Shown piece after piece: positions 51,347-60,905 of a stretch of DNA of 64,000 nucleotides (the stretch's first letter is position 1; each line of letters starts with the position of its first letter). A program made the position numbers and the translations under genes. Below the pieces are notes generated by a model. It ran no database searches and had not been told where the DNA came from. It worked only from the letters and a program-made list of their open reading frames with translations. The stretch covers positions 186,001 through 250,000 of the forward strand of contig NZ_ARYN01000006.1 of NCBI RefSeq assembly GCF_002094855.1, written 5' to 3'. The stretch is from Zunongwangia atlantica 22II14-10F7. GTDB taxonomy: Bacteria; Bacteroidota; Bacteroidia; Flavobacteriales; Flavobacteriaceae.

Positions 51347-51934
51347 TTATGGTTGCGGCATTAGGTTGTTTACTTCTTCATATCTAAAACAGGAAACTTC
51401 ATGATCGTTAACCATCCCGGTAGCCTGCATATGTGCATAAACAACGGTAGAACCAACAAATTTGAATCCGCGTTTTTTTAGGTCTTTGCTTAACTTATCA
51501 CTAATTTCGGTAGTAGCAGGAGCATTTTTATAGTTCTCAACCTTATTTTGCAAGGGTTTGTGATCTACAAAACTCCAGATGTATTGATCAAAACTACCAA
51601 ATTCCTCCTGAATTTTCATAAAAAGCTGTGCGTTGGTAACGGCACTCCTTACTTTTAATTTGTTCCTGATGATGCCCGGATTCAGCAATAATTCCTGAAT
51701 TTTTTCTTCGGAATATTTAGCTACTTTTTTATAGTCAAAATCATCGAAAGCTTCCCTAAAGTTTTCTCGTTTTCTTAAAATCGTGATCCAGCTTAAACCT
51801 GCCTGGAAGGTTTCCAGGACTAAAAACTCAAATAACTTTTGTTCATCGTGTACTGGTACGCCCCATTCTTCATCATGATAAGCCTCATATAAAGGATCTC
51901 CCAGACACCAGCCGCATCTATGTTTTTCAGTCAT
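51347..51934 (-). CDS. tag: DNA-3-methyladenine glycosylase I
   Basis: 195 residues. It removes 3-methyladenine from alkylated DNA. The family N-terminus RCGWCLGDPLYEAYHDEEWG is intact, including the zinc-binding Cys and His positions, as are FEFLVLETFQAGLSWITIL and the C-terminal TGMVNDHEVSCFRY with the remaining zinc ligands. It begins 3 bp after the TonB-like gene, so they share a transcript. Confidence 0.95.
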   Translation of the reverse strand: MTEKHRCGWCLGDPLYEAYHDEEWGVPVHDEQKLFEFLVLETFQAGLSWITILRKRENFREAFDDFDYKKVAKYSEEKIQELLLNPGIIRNKLKVRSAVTNAQLFMKIQEEFGSFDQYIWSFVDHKPLQNKVENYKNAPATTEISDKLSKDLKKRGFKFVGSTVVYAHMQATGMVNDHEVSCFRYEEVNNLMPQP

Positions 51935-51937
51935 TTT

Positions 51938-52651
51938 TTAAGGTTTAAATTGATAAGTAATAGTTCCTGGTTGATTATCTCTTCCCGATAACTCACTAAA
52001 GATAGCTTCAGAAGCATAAATTAAAGCATTTTCAACCAAACATTTATTATCTGTAGATGAACTTGCTTCGTTAAATGAAGTAGCAGTTACGCGACCATTT
52101 TCATTCACCTTAATATTGATCACGATCTTTCCTGAAACACTACAGGTATAAATAGGATTAGGAATGTCTACCGCCGTTCTTCCCCTAAGATTAAAAGAAA
52201 TCGAACTGTTCCTTAAATTTCCAGATTGTGTTGAGGTTTTGCTGCTTGTACTATTTCCATCAGATCTTTTTTGTGTTGTTTTACCAGATCTTCCAATTGC
52301 ATAATTGCCAGAAGAAGAGGTCGCGCTATTTTCTGAAGTTTCGGTTTGTGAAGCCGAATTTCTCTCGAAAATATCATTTAGCTGTTTATCAAAATTCGAT
52401 TCCCTGGCCTCATTATTTTGATCGAAAGCTCGATGTGTTTGGGGTTTAAAATTTGCTTGCTCTGGTTCTTCTTCGGGTTCTGGCTCTTCCTGTTTTTGTT
52501 TTAAAGATTCAGTAAAAGAGTCAAGATCTACCAGAAATTCCTGATTTTTTCTAGCACTACTGCCCAAATGCCAGTTGAAAAGCACCAAAATCAATATTAG
52601 AAAGACCAAAATGGTTAATAATAAAGCTTTATGTTTTTCTATAAACTGCAT
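51938..52651 (-). CDS. TonB-like energy transducer family protein
   Basis: 237 residues. One membrane helix (about 9-27) near the N-terminus, a Glu/Pro-rich stretch (QEEPEPEEEPEQ), a low-complexity Ser/Thr/Asn linker and a C-terminal beta domain of about 85 residues (GKIVINIKVNENGRV). The order resembles TonB, but the linker is short of Pro-Lys repeats. It may span the periplasm to reach outer-membrane receptors; no ExbB/ExbD lies nearby. A conserved Cys pair (YTCS and NKCLV) lies in the C-terminal domain. Confidence 0.72.
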   Translation of the reverse strand: MQFIEKHKALLLTILVFLILILVLFNWHLGSSARKNQEFLVDLDSFTESLKQKQEEPEPEEEPEQANFKPQTHRAFDQNNEARESNFDKQLNDIFERNSASQTETSENSATSSSGNYAIGRSGKTTQKRSDGNSTSSKTSTQSGNLRNSSISFNLRGRTAVDIPNPIYTCSVSGKIVINIKVNENGRVTATSFNEASSSTDNKCLVENALIYASEAIFSELSGRDNQPGTITYQFKP

Positions 52652-52888
52652 GTAGTATAAACGTAGATCGCTATTCTCTATTTTGGAGGAAAGTTAGCAT
52701 TTTTTAGAATTTATATTCCCATGAGTTAGTTAAGACTTTATCGGCGTACCAAAAGTTACATTTCAATAAAGTGATATTTAAAATATAAATAGCCTTTTTA
52801 TTTTAAATGATGTTAATAAATAAATCACAGATTAGTCATCTATTTTGATATATTCGTAGATATATCTTAAAATCACATCAATCAAATA

Positions 52889-53434
52889 ATGAAAAAAATC
52901 TTACTATTACTAAGTTTTCTTAGTGTATCATCAATTGTTATTGCGCAGGAAGATCAGGAATTCGACGACACTAAGCAGGAATTAAAGCTGAATTTAGCCA
53001 TGTCTGTCGCCGGAGTTCCAGAAATTACCTACGAATATTTTTTAGAAGATAATAGCAGTATTGGTGCTTCTGTAGCGATTAGTTTGGAAAGTGAAGAGGA
53101 TATGGCATTGCGTTTTATTTTTAGTCCGTACTATAGATTGTTTTTCGGGAAAAAGAAAAATGCAGGCTTTTTTATTGAAGCCAATACCGCCATTGCTACC
53201 TATTATGATTATTATAGTGAATACTATTACGATGATAATCTAATGGAAGAAAGACACATCTTTTACGACGAAAAAACTACCAATTTTGGTTTAGGTGCCG
53301 CAGTAGGTTTTAAGCTTTTAACTCGTAATAATTATATCGGTGAGATCTATGCCGGTGCTGGTAGATTATTTGGTGATCAAAAAGCGGCAGAAGCTTATCC
53401 ACGTGTGGGGATCACAATTGGAAAGCGTTTCTAA
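52889..53434 (+). CDS. Outer-membrane beta-barrel protein
   Basis: 181 residues. A signal peptide (ending SSIVIAQ) is followed by alternating amphipathic strands and a C-terminal Phe (VGITIGKRF), typical of small eight-stranded barrels. A Tyr-rich extracellular loop lies near residues 105-125 (YYDYYSEYYYDDN). Function unknown. Its last 4 bases overlap the convergent truB. Confidence 0.75.
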   Translation: MKKILLLLSFLSVSSIVIAQEDQEFDDTKQELKLNLAMSVAGVPEITYEYFLEDNSSIGASVAISLESEEDMALRFIFSPYYRLFFGKKKNAGFFIEANTAIATYYDYYSEYYYDDNLMEERHIFYDEKTTNFGLGAAVGFKLLTRNNYIGEIYAGAGRLFGDQKAAEAYPRVGITIGKRF

Positions 53435-54150
53435 GAACCCGAAACTGGGCCTGGCAATTGCTTCTCAAAGTCATCAAGATTTAAACTATTTTCGATATTA
53501 AAATCGCCAATTTTAGTTCTTCTTAATGCTGAAAGATGCGCGCCACTCTCAAGTTTTTTACCAAAATCGTGAGCAAGACTTCTTATATATGTTCCTTTAC
53601 TGCAAACTACCCTGAAGTTAATATTCGGGAAATCTGAAGCATCGGTTTCAAAGTCTTCAATACTTATTGTTCTGGGTTTTATTTCAACTTCTTCACCTTT
53701 TCGGGCATATTCATAAAGTCGTTTTCCGTCTTTTTTTAATGCTGAAAAAACCGGTGGATATTGTTCGATATCGCCAATAAAGCTTTTGGTCGTTTCTGCT
53801 ATGTTTTCTTCTGAAATATGATCTATAGGGAAAGTTTCGTCTACTTCGGTTTCCAGATCGTAAGAAGGTGTTGTAGCTCCCAGTTGAAAAGTACCGGTAT
53901 ACTCTTTAATTTGCCCTTGTAGTTCCGGAATTCTTTTGGTGAACTTTCCGGTGCAGATAATTAAAAGTCCGGTTGCTAATGGATCTAAGGTGCCGGCGTG
54001 GCCAACTTTGATCTTTTTAATATTACAGCTTTTGCGAATCATCCATCGTACTTTATTCACTAGCTGAAAAGACGTCCAGTTTACAGGCTTATCAAAAAGT
54101 AAGATTTGGCCGGTTTTAAATTCTTCCGCAGTGATAATAGGATGATTCAT
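53431..54150 (-). CDS. truB: tRNA pseudouridine(55) synthase TruB
   Basis: 239 residues. It makes pseudouridine 55 in the T loop of tRNAs. The catalytic Asp56 lies in HAGTLDPLATGLL; FDKPVNWTSF at the N-terminus and GTYIRSLAHDFG near residue 190 are family motifs. Last gene of the ftsX-DUF3098-uppP-truB run, 105 bp after uppP. Confidence 0.96.
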   Translation of the reverse strand: MNHPIITAEEFKTGQILLFDKPVNWTSFQLVNKVRWMIRKSCNIKKIKVGHAGTLDPLATGLLIICTGKFTKRIPELQGQIKEYTGTFQLGATTPSYDLETEVDETFPIDHISEENIAETTKSFIGDIEQYPPVFSALKKDGKRLYEYARKGEEVEIKPRTISIEDFETDASDFPNINFRVVCSKGTYIRSLAHDFGKKLESGAHLSALRRTKIGDFNIENSLNLDDFEKQLPGPVSGS

Positions 54151-54255
54151 AAATACAAAATCTGTTTAAGGCTTCAAACTTAAATACAAATTTATGATCG
54201 TAGGCAATAATTTCAGTTTTTGTTGAATTTTTCTACTTAGAACTTCAGGAATAAA

Positions 54256-55050
54256 TTATGCGAAATAACCAAAGCCAATTGCGATGATTCCTACAATAAA
54301 GCAGTAAATAGAGAAATAAGAAAGTTTACTCTTTTTAACCAGAGAGATCATCCAGGTGCAGGCCACAAGTCCAGATAAAAATGCGGCAACAAAACCTATA
54401 ATAAGATGCGAGCCACCAACAGATTCTTCAGTGATATTCCCATCCATTAAATCTTTAGCGATCTTACCGAAAATCAATGGCACCACCATCAAAAATGAAA
54501 AACGCGCTGCTTTGGTTTTATCGTTCCCTAAAAGAACAGAAGTCGAAATGGTAGAACCACTACGTGAAATTCCCGGTAACATGGCGATCGCCTGTGAAAC
54601 ACCAATCACAAAAGCATTCATAAAACTTACCGGTTTACCCGTGTCTTTTGCTTTGTCTGCAAGCCAAAGTAAGAGTGCGGTGATTACTAGCATAAAACCA
54701 ACAAAAACAACACTTCCGCCAAAAAGTTCTTCTAAATAGTCTTCGAAGAAAACACCTATAAGTGCAGCAGGAATCATAGAGATAATGATCTTGGCTGAAA
54801 ACTGTGTTTCCTCGTTCCATTTAAACTGAAAAAGTCCTTTAAAAATATCGAATATGTCCTTTCTAAAAACAACGATCGTACTTAATGCCGTTGCAAAATG
54901 AAGAACAACCGTAAACATCATAGACTCTTCAGGCAAACTGCTGTCGCCTAAAATAGCTTTTCCTAATTCTAAATGTCCACTGGAAGAAACGGGTAAAAAC
55001 TCAGTTAATCCCTGAATAACCCCTAAGATAATGGCGTCTAAAGTATCCAA
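54256..55050 (-). CDS. uppP: Undecaprenyl-diphosphatase UppP (BacA)
   Basis: 264 residues with about eight membrane helices. It removes a phosphate from undecaprenyl diphosphate to recycle the cell-wall lipid carrier. Motifs: EFLPVSSSGHLELGK near residue 18 and PGISRSGSTIS near residue 160, which form the active site. It starts 3 bp after the DUF3098 gene in an operon with ftsX, linking carrier recycling to division. Confidence 0.95.
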   Translation of the reverse strand: MDTLDAIILGVIQGLTEFLPVSSSGHLELGKAILGDSSLPEESMMFTVVLHFATALSTIVVFRKDIFDIFKGLFQFKWNEETQFSAKIIISMIPAALIGVFFEDYLEELFGGSVVFVGFMLVITALLLWLADKAKDTGKPVSFMNAFVIGVSQAIAMLPGISRSGSTISTSVLLGNDKTKAARFSFLMVVPLIFGKIAKDLMDGNITEESVGGSHLIIGFVAAFLSGLVACTWMISLVKKSKLSYFSIYCFIVGIIAIGFGYFA

Positions 55051-55053
55051 ATT

Positions 55054-55308
55054 CTATTTTTTGTTTGGGTTTACTAAAATGGCGAATACCTGAATCCCAA
55101 AACCAATTAAAACGATGGTTGGGGCAAGGCGAATACGCTGAAAGTTATAAACAGCTTCGTTAAACTCGTTAGGATCTTCGCTACCGCCGCCTGCCATCAA
55201 AATAAATCCTAAAGCGATTACCGCCAGACCAATAAACATGAATTTGTAATTCTTTTTACCAAATACAAAATTTTTGTCTTGTTCTTGGGGTTTAGTGTTA
55301 TTGCTCAT
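55054..55308 (-). CDS. DUF3098 family small membrane protein
   Basis: 84 residues with two membrane helices (about 27-45 and 63-80) and the family-typical GKKNYKFMFIGLAVIALGFI. Function unknown. It lies between ftsX (17 bp away) and uppP (3 bp away), an order I recall as conserved in flavobacteria, so a role in envelope or division assembly is inferred. Confidence 0.85.
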   Translation of the reverse strand: MSNNTKPQEQDKNFVFGKKNYKFMFIGLAVIALGFILMAGGGSEDPNEFNEAVYNFQRIRLAPTIVLIGFGIQVFAILVNPNKK

Positions 55309-55325
55309 GTTCTATGATTTTTGCT

Positions 55326-56204
55326 TTAATAATAAAGCTCGTCTGTTTTTAAATTTAAAAATCTGGTGGTTGCAAAAAAGGTGCTTAACCAGGTGATTAC
55401 GATTCCGGTTAAAAAAACACCACCAAATAAGGCTAATATAAGTTTTTTATCGGCTAGCAGGTTTAATTCAGCAAAACTATTGTTTAGATAGTAAATCACT
55501 GCAGCCATTCCTATAAGTGCTACAATGGCGCCGATAATTCCCAGTTTTACACTATTCCAAATAAACGGACGGCGAATAAATCCTTTGGTGGCACCAACCA
55601 TTTGCATGGTTTTTATTGTGAAACGCTTGGAGTAAACCGATAATCTAATAGAGCTGTTAATAAGTAAAACTGCGATAAAAGTGAATAAAGCACTAACAAT
55701 TAATACCCAGAAACTTATCTTTTTAAGATTGTTATTCAGCAAAGAAATTAATGGCTTATCGTAAGCAACTTCGTCTACGGCACTATTTTCTGAAAGTTTT
55801 GTAGCAATTTCTTCTACTTTTTCAGAAGAAACAAAATCGGCATTCATATAAACATCGATCGAATTCTGAAGCGGATTGTAATCCAAAAACTCCATGAAAT
55901 CTTCGCCAATAGCTTCCTTGGTTTGTTCAGCAGCTTCTTCTTTAGATACAAAAGTTACCGATCGTGTATACGAAGCGGTGTCTAAACTTTTAGTAAGATT
56001 CTGCATGGCCTCATCTTTAGCATCATCGTTAAAATACACCGTAAGGGCGATTTGCTCTTTAAAATGATCTGCTACTTTTTTGGTGTTTAAAACCAATAAT
56101 CCCAGCATTCCCAATAGAAAAAGAACCAATGCGATACTTAGCACTACAGAGAAGTACGATGAAATTAAACGTCGCTTTTGATATCTTTCAAAAGATGTGC
56201 TCAT
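55326..56204 (-). CDS. ftsX: Cell division protein FtsX
   Basis: 292 residues. Four membrane helices: one near 20-42, a large extracytoplasmic domain (45-165), then three helices (about 170-285) with the FtsX/ABC-3 motif RFTIKTMQMVGATKGFIRRP. With FtsE it activates peptidoglycan hydrolases at the septum. No ftsE lies in the window. First gene of the ftsX-DUF3098-uppP-truB run. Confidence 0.92.
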   Translation of the reverse strand: MSTSFERYQKRRLISSYFSVVLSIALVLFLLGMLGLLVLNTKKVADHFKEQIALTVYFNDDAKDEAMQNLTKSLDTASYTRSVTFVSKEEAAEQTKEAIGEDFMEFLDYNPLQNSIDVYMNADFVSSEKVEEIATKLSENSAVDEVAYDKPLISLLNNNLKKISFWVLIVSALFTFIAVLLINSSIRLSVYSKRFTIKTMQMVGATKGFIRRPFIWNSVKLGIIGAIVALIGMAAVIYYLNNSFAELNLLADKKLILALFGGVFLTGIVITWLSTFFATTRFLNLKTDELYY

Positions 56205-56380
56205 AAACAGCTACCAATTTTTTGTAAAAATAATAAAGTAAACGGTTTCAAGACTTTCTTAACGTCCAAACTTTATTAATTATTCTGATAAGCGTAAATT
56301 TGAGGTATAATCAATCAATTTTTGTGAAAATGCTATTAAAATATCCAATCTTAATAGCTAAATAAAGCTGAAAAAGAAAA

Positions 56381-57310
56381 ATGATAAAAATTCTAGTTTA
56401 CGGAACCGGCGGGGTAGGTGGTTACTTTGGCGGTAGGCTTGCGCAGGCAGGTCACGATGTTACCTTTATGGCCAGAAATGAAAGTTTGAAAGCCATAAAG
56501 GAAAACGGACTAATAGTTAAAAGTGTAAATGGTGATTTTACAGTAAAGCCTGCAAAAGCAACCGATGATATTAGTGAAATTGAATCGCCAGATTTGGTGA
56601 TTTTTGGCTTAAAATCCTGGCAAATAAAAGATGCCGCAAAACATCTAAAATCGATAATTACTGAAGAAACTATGGTGTTGCCACTGCAAAATGGCGCCGA
56701 TAATATGGAAAAGCTTCAGGAAGTATTGCCTAAAAAGAATGTTTTAGCTGGTTTTTGCCGAATTTATAGTAAAAAAGAAGCTCCGGGAGTGATTAATCAC
56801 TTCCAATTTGATCCTGAAATCATTTTTGGGGAACTGGATAACGAAAAATCTGAGCGTGTTTTAAAATTGAAGGAAATTTTCAACAATTCTGGCTTTAAAG
56901 GAATTGTTCCAGATGATATTCATAAAGCGATTTGGAAGAAATTCAGTTTTATTGCCACCGTTAGTGGTTTGGGAGGTTTAACCCGAGTAAGTATTGGCAG
57001 AATGTGGCAGGACGATTATTTGCAGGGTATTTTAAAGAAAACCGGACTCGAAATTCAGGCGATTGCACAGGCAAAAGGAGTAGATTTTAATGATGAAGAT
57101 GTAGTGCAGTTATTTCAGTTTATCGATGATCAGGGAATGACGGCTACTGCTTCTACTCAAAGAGATATCATGGCTGGTCGCCCTTCAGAATTAGGAAACT
57201 TTAATGGGTATATTGTAGAGCAGGGGAAAAAACTAGGAATCGAAACTCCAGTGAACGAATTTATTTATCGTGCACTATTGCCAATGGAAAAGGAAGCCAG
57301 AAGAAGTTAG
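56381..57310 (+). CDS. panE: 2-dehydropantoate 2-reductase (ketopantoate reductase)
   Basis: 309 residues. It reduces ketopantoate to pantoate with NADPH in coenzyme A synthesis. N-terminal Rossmann loop ILVYGTGGVGGYFGGRLAQA, the catalytic-Lys region AIWKKFSFIATVSGLGGLTR near residue 188 and the C-terminal STQRDIMAGRPSEL region are family features. Its TAG stop is part of the repeat that follows. Confidence 0.92.
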   Translation: MIKILVYGTGGVGGYFGGRLAQAGHDVTFMARNESLKAIKENGLIVKSVNGDFTVKPAKATDDISEIESPDLVIFGLKSWQIKDAAKHLKSIITEETMVLPLQNGADNMEKLQEVLPKKNVLAGFCRIYSKKEAPGVINHFQFDPEIIFGELDNEKSERVLKLKEIFNNSGFKGIVPDDIHKAIWKKFSFIATVSGLGGLTRVSIGRMWQDDYLQGILKKTGLEIQAIAQAKGVDFNDEDVVQLFQFIDDQGMTATASTQRDIMAGRPSELGNFNGYIVEQGKKLGIETPVNEFIYRALLPMEKEARRS

Positions 57311-57406
57311 AATTCAGAATTGAGATCGTTGCGCTGCTAGATTTTAGAGTCTGGACTCTTTGGAATTTTGATAATTTGATAATGCTTGAATGTGCTGATT
57401 TGAAAT
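57306..57406 (+). repeat. Interspersed repeat, left copy flanking leuS
   Basis: Contains GTTAGAATT, then TTGCGCTGCTAGATTTTAGA, TTGATAATTTGATAATG and TGTGCTGATTTGAAA, in the same order as the reverse complement of 60819-60896. It starts in the panE stop codon. Confidence 0.7.
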
Positions 57407-57674
57407 ATTAAAGAAATGAGAGATAGGATTAAAGACCACGACTGAAAATGTAGAATTTATATTCAGCATCAAGATTTACTATTTATTAATACGAACAGCT
57501 GTTAACCGTCAACCGTAAACTATCCAGCTAAACCTATTTCCATTCTTAATTGCTGCGACTGGTTTAAAATTGTAAATTTGCAGCCATTGTTAAATATTGA
57601 TAATTACGGAATTCGAATCAAGTAGAATTCTGATAAAAATAAAGTCCGTTTAGGACATTCAGAAATAAACAAAA
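57311..57674. other. Intergenic region between panE and leuS
   Basis: No coding frame. The first 100 bp is an interspersed repeat. The rest is AT-rich with short repeats such as AACCGTCAACCGTAAAC (57500-57516) and presumably the leuS promoter; TAAATTTG (57575-57582) is a candidate -7 element. Confidence 0.5.
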
Positions 57675-60491
57675 ATGAACTACAACTTCAACGAAATTGA
57701 AGCCAAATGGCAAAAGTATTGGGCAGAGAACCAAACTTTTAAAGCGTCTAACTCCTCAGATAAGCCAAAATATTACGTATTGGATATGTTTCCTTATCCA
57801 TCGGGAGCCGGCTTGCACGTTGGGCATCCGCTGGGTTATATCGCCAGTGATATTTATGCGCGCTACAAACGTCATAAAGGTTTTAATGTTTTGCATCCGC
57901 AGGGTTATGATAGTTTTGGGCTTCCGGCCGAGCAATATGCGATTCAAACCGGGCAGCATCCTGCGATCACAACCAAAGACAATATTGCAAGATATCGTGA
58001 GCAATTAGACAAAATTGGGTTTAGTTTCGATTGGAGTAGAGAAGTGCGTACCAGTAATCCTGAGTATTACAAATGGACGCAGTGGATCTTTATTCAGCTT
58101 TTTGAATCCTGGTATGATCTGGAAGCTGATAAAAGCCGACCTGTTTCTGAATTACAAGAAATCTTTGCTGCGGAAGGGAATACAAGAATTAAAGCGGCAT
58201 GTGATGATGATGTAGAAGATTTTTCAGCTGACGCCTGGAACAAATTTTCTTCAGAAGAAAAACAACGAATTTTACTTAAATACAGACTTACTTATCTTGC
58301 GGAAACTGAAGTAAACTGGTGTCCACAACTGGGAACAGTATTGGCTAACGACGAGATCGTAAATGGAGTTTCAGAGCGTGGTGGCTACCCAGTAACTCGT
58401 AAAAAGATGACCCAGTGGAGCATGCGAATTTCTGCCTTTGCAGAGCGTTTGCTTAAAGGATTAGAGAATATCGACTGGACAGAAAGTTTAAAGGAAAGTC
58501 AGCGTAACTGGATCGGGAAATCTGTTGGGGCACATGTAGATTTTAAAATTCAGGGAACAGATCATAAAGTCGGTGTGTTTACCACCCGTCCTGATACGAT
58601 TTTCGGGGTAACTTTTATGACCCTTGCACCAGAACATGAATTGGTAAATGAGATTACTACAGACGCTCAAAAAGAAGAAGTAGCGGCTTATGTTGAAGCA
58701 ACTGCAAAACGTAGCGAACGTGAACGAATGGCAGATGTAAAAACGATTTCCGGAGCATTTACCGGAGCATATGCCGAGCATCCGTTTACTAAAGAACCAG
58801 TGCCAATTTGGATTGGAGATTATGTATTGGCGGGCTACGGAACCGGTGCGGTTATGGCTGTGCCATGTGGTGATCAGCGAGATTACGATTTTGCCAAGCA
58901 TTTTAAAATCCCAATTAAAGATATTTTTGAAAATGCTGATATTTCTGAAGAAGCCCATAGCGGAAAAGAAGGAACAGTAATCGCAAATTCAGATTTCTTA
59001 AACGGATTAGAATATAAAGAGGCGCTACAAAAAGCGATTCTTAAGTTAGAAGAAATAGGTGCAGGTTACGGCAAAACCAATTATAGATTAAGAGATGCGG
59101 TATTTTCTCGCCAGCGTTATTGGGGAGAACCTTTCCCGGTATATTACGTGGACGGTCTGCCGCAAATGATAGATTTAGAACATTTGCCTTTGCACTTACC
59201 TGAAGTTGAAAAATATCTCCCAACCGAAACCGGTGAGCCGCCATTAGGCAACGCGACCGATTGGGCATGGGATACTGTTGCTAATAAAGTGGTGAGTAAT
59301 GATAAGATCGATGATGAAACCGTATTTCCTCTAGAGCTAAACACTATGCCGGGTTGGGCTGGTAGTAGCTGGTATTTATTCCGTTATATGGATGCTGGTA
59401 ATGATGATGTTTTTGCTTCTGAAGCGGCATTAGATTATTGGGAAAATGTAGATCTATACATTGGTGGAAGTGAGCATGCCACCGGGCATTTACTATATTC
59501 CAGATTTTGGACCAAATTCTTAAAAGATCGCGGGCATTTAAAAGTAGAAGAACCTTTTAAAAAGTTGATCAACCAGGGAATGATCCTTGGAACTAGTGCT
59601 TTTGTATATAGACTTGAAGGTGAGAATAAATTTGTTTCTAAAAACCTTATTGACGGTAAATCGGTGCAGCCAATTCATGCTCCTGTAGCGTTTGTAAATT
59701 CTTCAGATGAATTAGATGTTGAAGCTTTTAAAAACTGGAGACCGGAATTTAAGGATGCCGAATTTATTACTGAAGAGAGCGGCGCTTATATTGTAGGTAG
59801 AGAGGTTGAAAAAATGTCGAAATCTAAATATAATGTGGTGAATCCAGATGATATTTGTGAAGATTTCGGTGCTGATACTTTAAGAATGTACGAAATGTTC
59901 CTTGGGCCTATCGATCAGGCAAAACCTTGGAATACCGCCGGAATCACCGGAGTGCATAGTTTCCTTAAAAAGCTTTGGAAATTATATATCAAAAACGACC
60001 AATTTGAGGTTTCAGAGGAAAAAGCTTCTGCAGAATCTTTAAAAACATTGCACAAAACCATCAAAAAAGTCACTGAAGATATCGAGAATTTCAGTTTTAA
60101 TACTTCAGTTTCTACTTTTATGATCTGTGTAAACGAACTGAATGCTCAAAAATGTAATAGTCGTGAAGTTTTAGAGCCTTTAGCGGTTCTAATCGCACCT
60201 TATGCGCCACATATTGCTGAAGAATTATGGAGTAAGTTAGGGCATTCAGAATCAATTTCGACTGCTTCTTATCCAGAGTTTGAAGAGAAATTTTTAGTAG
60301 AAAGCACTAAAAATTATCCAATTTCATTTAATGGGAAAATGCGCTTTACGATGGAATTACCAATGGATATGAGTAAAGATGAGATCGAGAAAACGGTAAT
60401 GGCAGACGAGCGTACCCAAAAACAATTAGACGGTAGAACTCCTAAAAAAGTGATCGTTGTACCAGGTAAGATTGTAAATATTGTAGGCTAA
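57675..60491 (+). CDS. leuS: Leucyl-tRNA synthetase
   Basis: 938 residues. Class I synthetase charging tRNA-Leu. The HIGH-type motif is GLHVGHPLGY near residue 47 and the KMSKS motif is EKMSKSKYNVVNPDD near residue 715. The CP1 editing domain (about 235-430, TTRPDTIFGVTF) is present, followed by the anticodon-binding domain and a C-terminal domain ending KVIVVPGKIVNIVG. It is flanked by inverted copies of a repeat and ends at a strong terminator. Confidence 0.98.
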   Translation: MNYNFNEIEAKWQKYWAENQTFKASNSSDKPKYYVLDMFPYPSGAGLHVGHPLGYIASDIYARYKRHKGFNVLHPQGYDSFGLPAEQYAIQTGQHPAITTKDNIARYREQLDKIGFSFDWSREVRTSNPEYYKWTQWIFIQLFESWYDLEADKSRPVSELQEIFAAEGNTRIKAACDDDVEDFSADAWNKFSSEEKQRILLKYRLTYLAETEVNWCPQLGTVLANDEIVNGVSERGGYPVTRKKMTQWSMRISAFAERLLKGLENIDWTESLKESQRNWIGKSVGAHVDFKIQGTDHKVGVFTTRPDTIFGVTFMTLAPEHELVNEITTDAQKEEVAAYVEATAKRSERERMADVKTISGAFTGAYAEHPFTKEPVPIWIGDYVLAGYGTGAVMAVPCGDQRDYDFAKHFKIPIKDIFENADISEEAHSGKEGTVIANSDFLNGLEYKEALQKAILKLEEIGAGYGKTNYRLRDAVFSRQRYWGEPFPVYYVDGLPQMIDLEHLPLHLPEVEKYLPTETGEPPLGNATDWAWDTVANKVVSNDKIDDETVFPLELNTMPGWAGSSWYLFRYMDAGNDDVFASEAALDYWENVDLYIGGSEHATGHLLYSRFWTKFLKDRGHLKVEEPFKKLINQGMILGTSAFVYRLEGENKFVSKNLIDGKSVQPIHAPVAFVNSSDELDVEAFKNWRPEFKDAEFITEESGAYIVGREVEKMSKSKYNVVNPDDICEDFGADTLRMYEMFLGPIDQAKPWNTAGITGVHSFLKKLWKLYIKNDQFEVSEEKASAESLKTLHKTIKKVTEDIENFSFNTSVSTFMICVNELNAQKCNSREVLEPLAVLIAPYAPHIAEELWSKLGHSESISTASYPEFEEKFLVESTKNYPISFNGKMRFTMELPMDMSKDEIEKTVMADERTQKQLDGRTPKKVIVVPGKIVNIVG

Positions 60492-60526
60492 TTTTTTAGT
60501 TGTTAGCTGATTTTTTATAATACATT

Positions 60527-60562
60527 AAACCTCACAGGTTTTTATAACCTGTGAGGTTTTTT
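60527..60562 (+). terminator. Intrinsic terminator of leuS
   Basis: A 14-bp stem (AAACCTCACAGGTT / AACCTGTGAGGTTT) with a 5-base loop and T6. Confidence 0.9.
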
Positions 60563-60586
60563 AATGGTGTTTAGTTAAATTTCAGG

Positions 60587-60620
60587 AGATTTCTCGACTC
60601 GTACCTCGCTCGAAATGACC
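60587..60620 (-). repeat. CTCGA palindromic repeat, copy A
   Basis: AGATTTCTCGACTCGTACCT followed by CGCTCGAAATGACC. Its reverse complement aligns with copy B: GTCATTTCGAGCG ... GTCGAGAAATCT. Confidence 0.7.
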
Positions 60621-60705
60621 AATCGCATTTTTTTTTAATTGGGTTGAAAAAGATATGGGGATTGTATTAGCAAGCTTAGTGATGAGCAATAATTAGTAAA
60701 TTGTC

Positions 60706-60742
60706 GTCATTTCGAGCGCAACGAAGTGAAGTCGAGAAATCT
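60706..60742 (+). repeat. CTCGA palindromic repeat, copy B
   Basis: GTCATTTCGAGCGCAACGAA followed by GTGAAGTCGAGAAATCT. The ends TTTCGAG and CTCGA-type sequence can pair, giving an imperfect hairpin. I recall this motif as a common dispersed repeat in flavobacterial genomes. Confidence 0.7.
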
Positions 60743-60818
60743 AAATTATTATTGTTTTTCCTTAGAAGTAAGATTTCAAAATTCAAGATTTTAGGTCATG
60801 ATTATTGACTCCTTCTTG

Positions 60819-60896
60819 TTTCAAATCAGCACATTTTCCCATTATCAAACAGTCTATTTTCTAATATCTAGCAGCGCAGCACTCCAAATTCTAACT
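60819..60896 (-). repeat. Interspersed repeat, right copy flanking leuS
   Basis: Reverse complement reads GTTAGAATTTGGAGTGCTGC, GCTGCTAGATATTAGAAAAT, AGACTGTTTGATAATG and ATGTGCTGATTTGAAA, matching 57306-57406 in order. Confidence 0.7.
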
Positions 60897-60905
60897 ACAA
60901 AGTAC

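Noticed and set aside
58488-58958. 156-codon antisense frame inside leuS
   Set aside because: leuS is certain; the antisense protein is Cys/Phe/His-rich without recognisable features.
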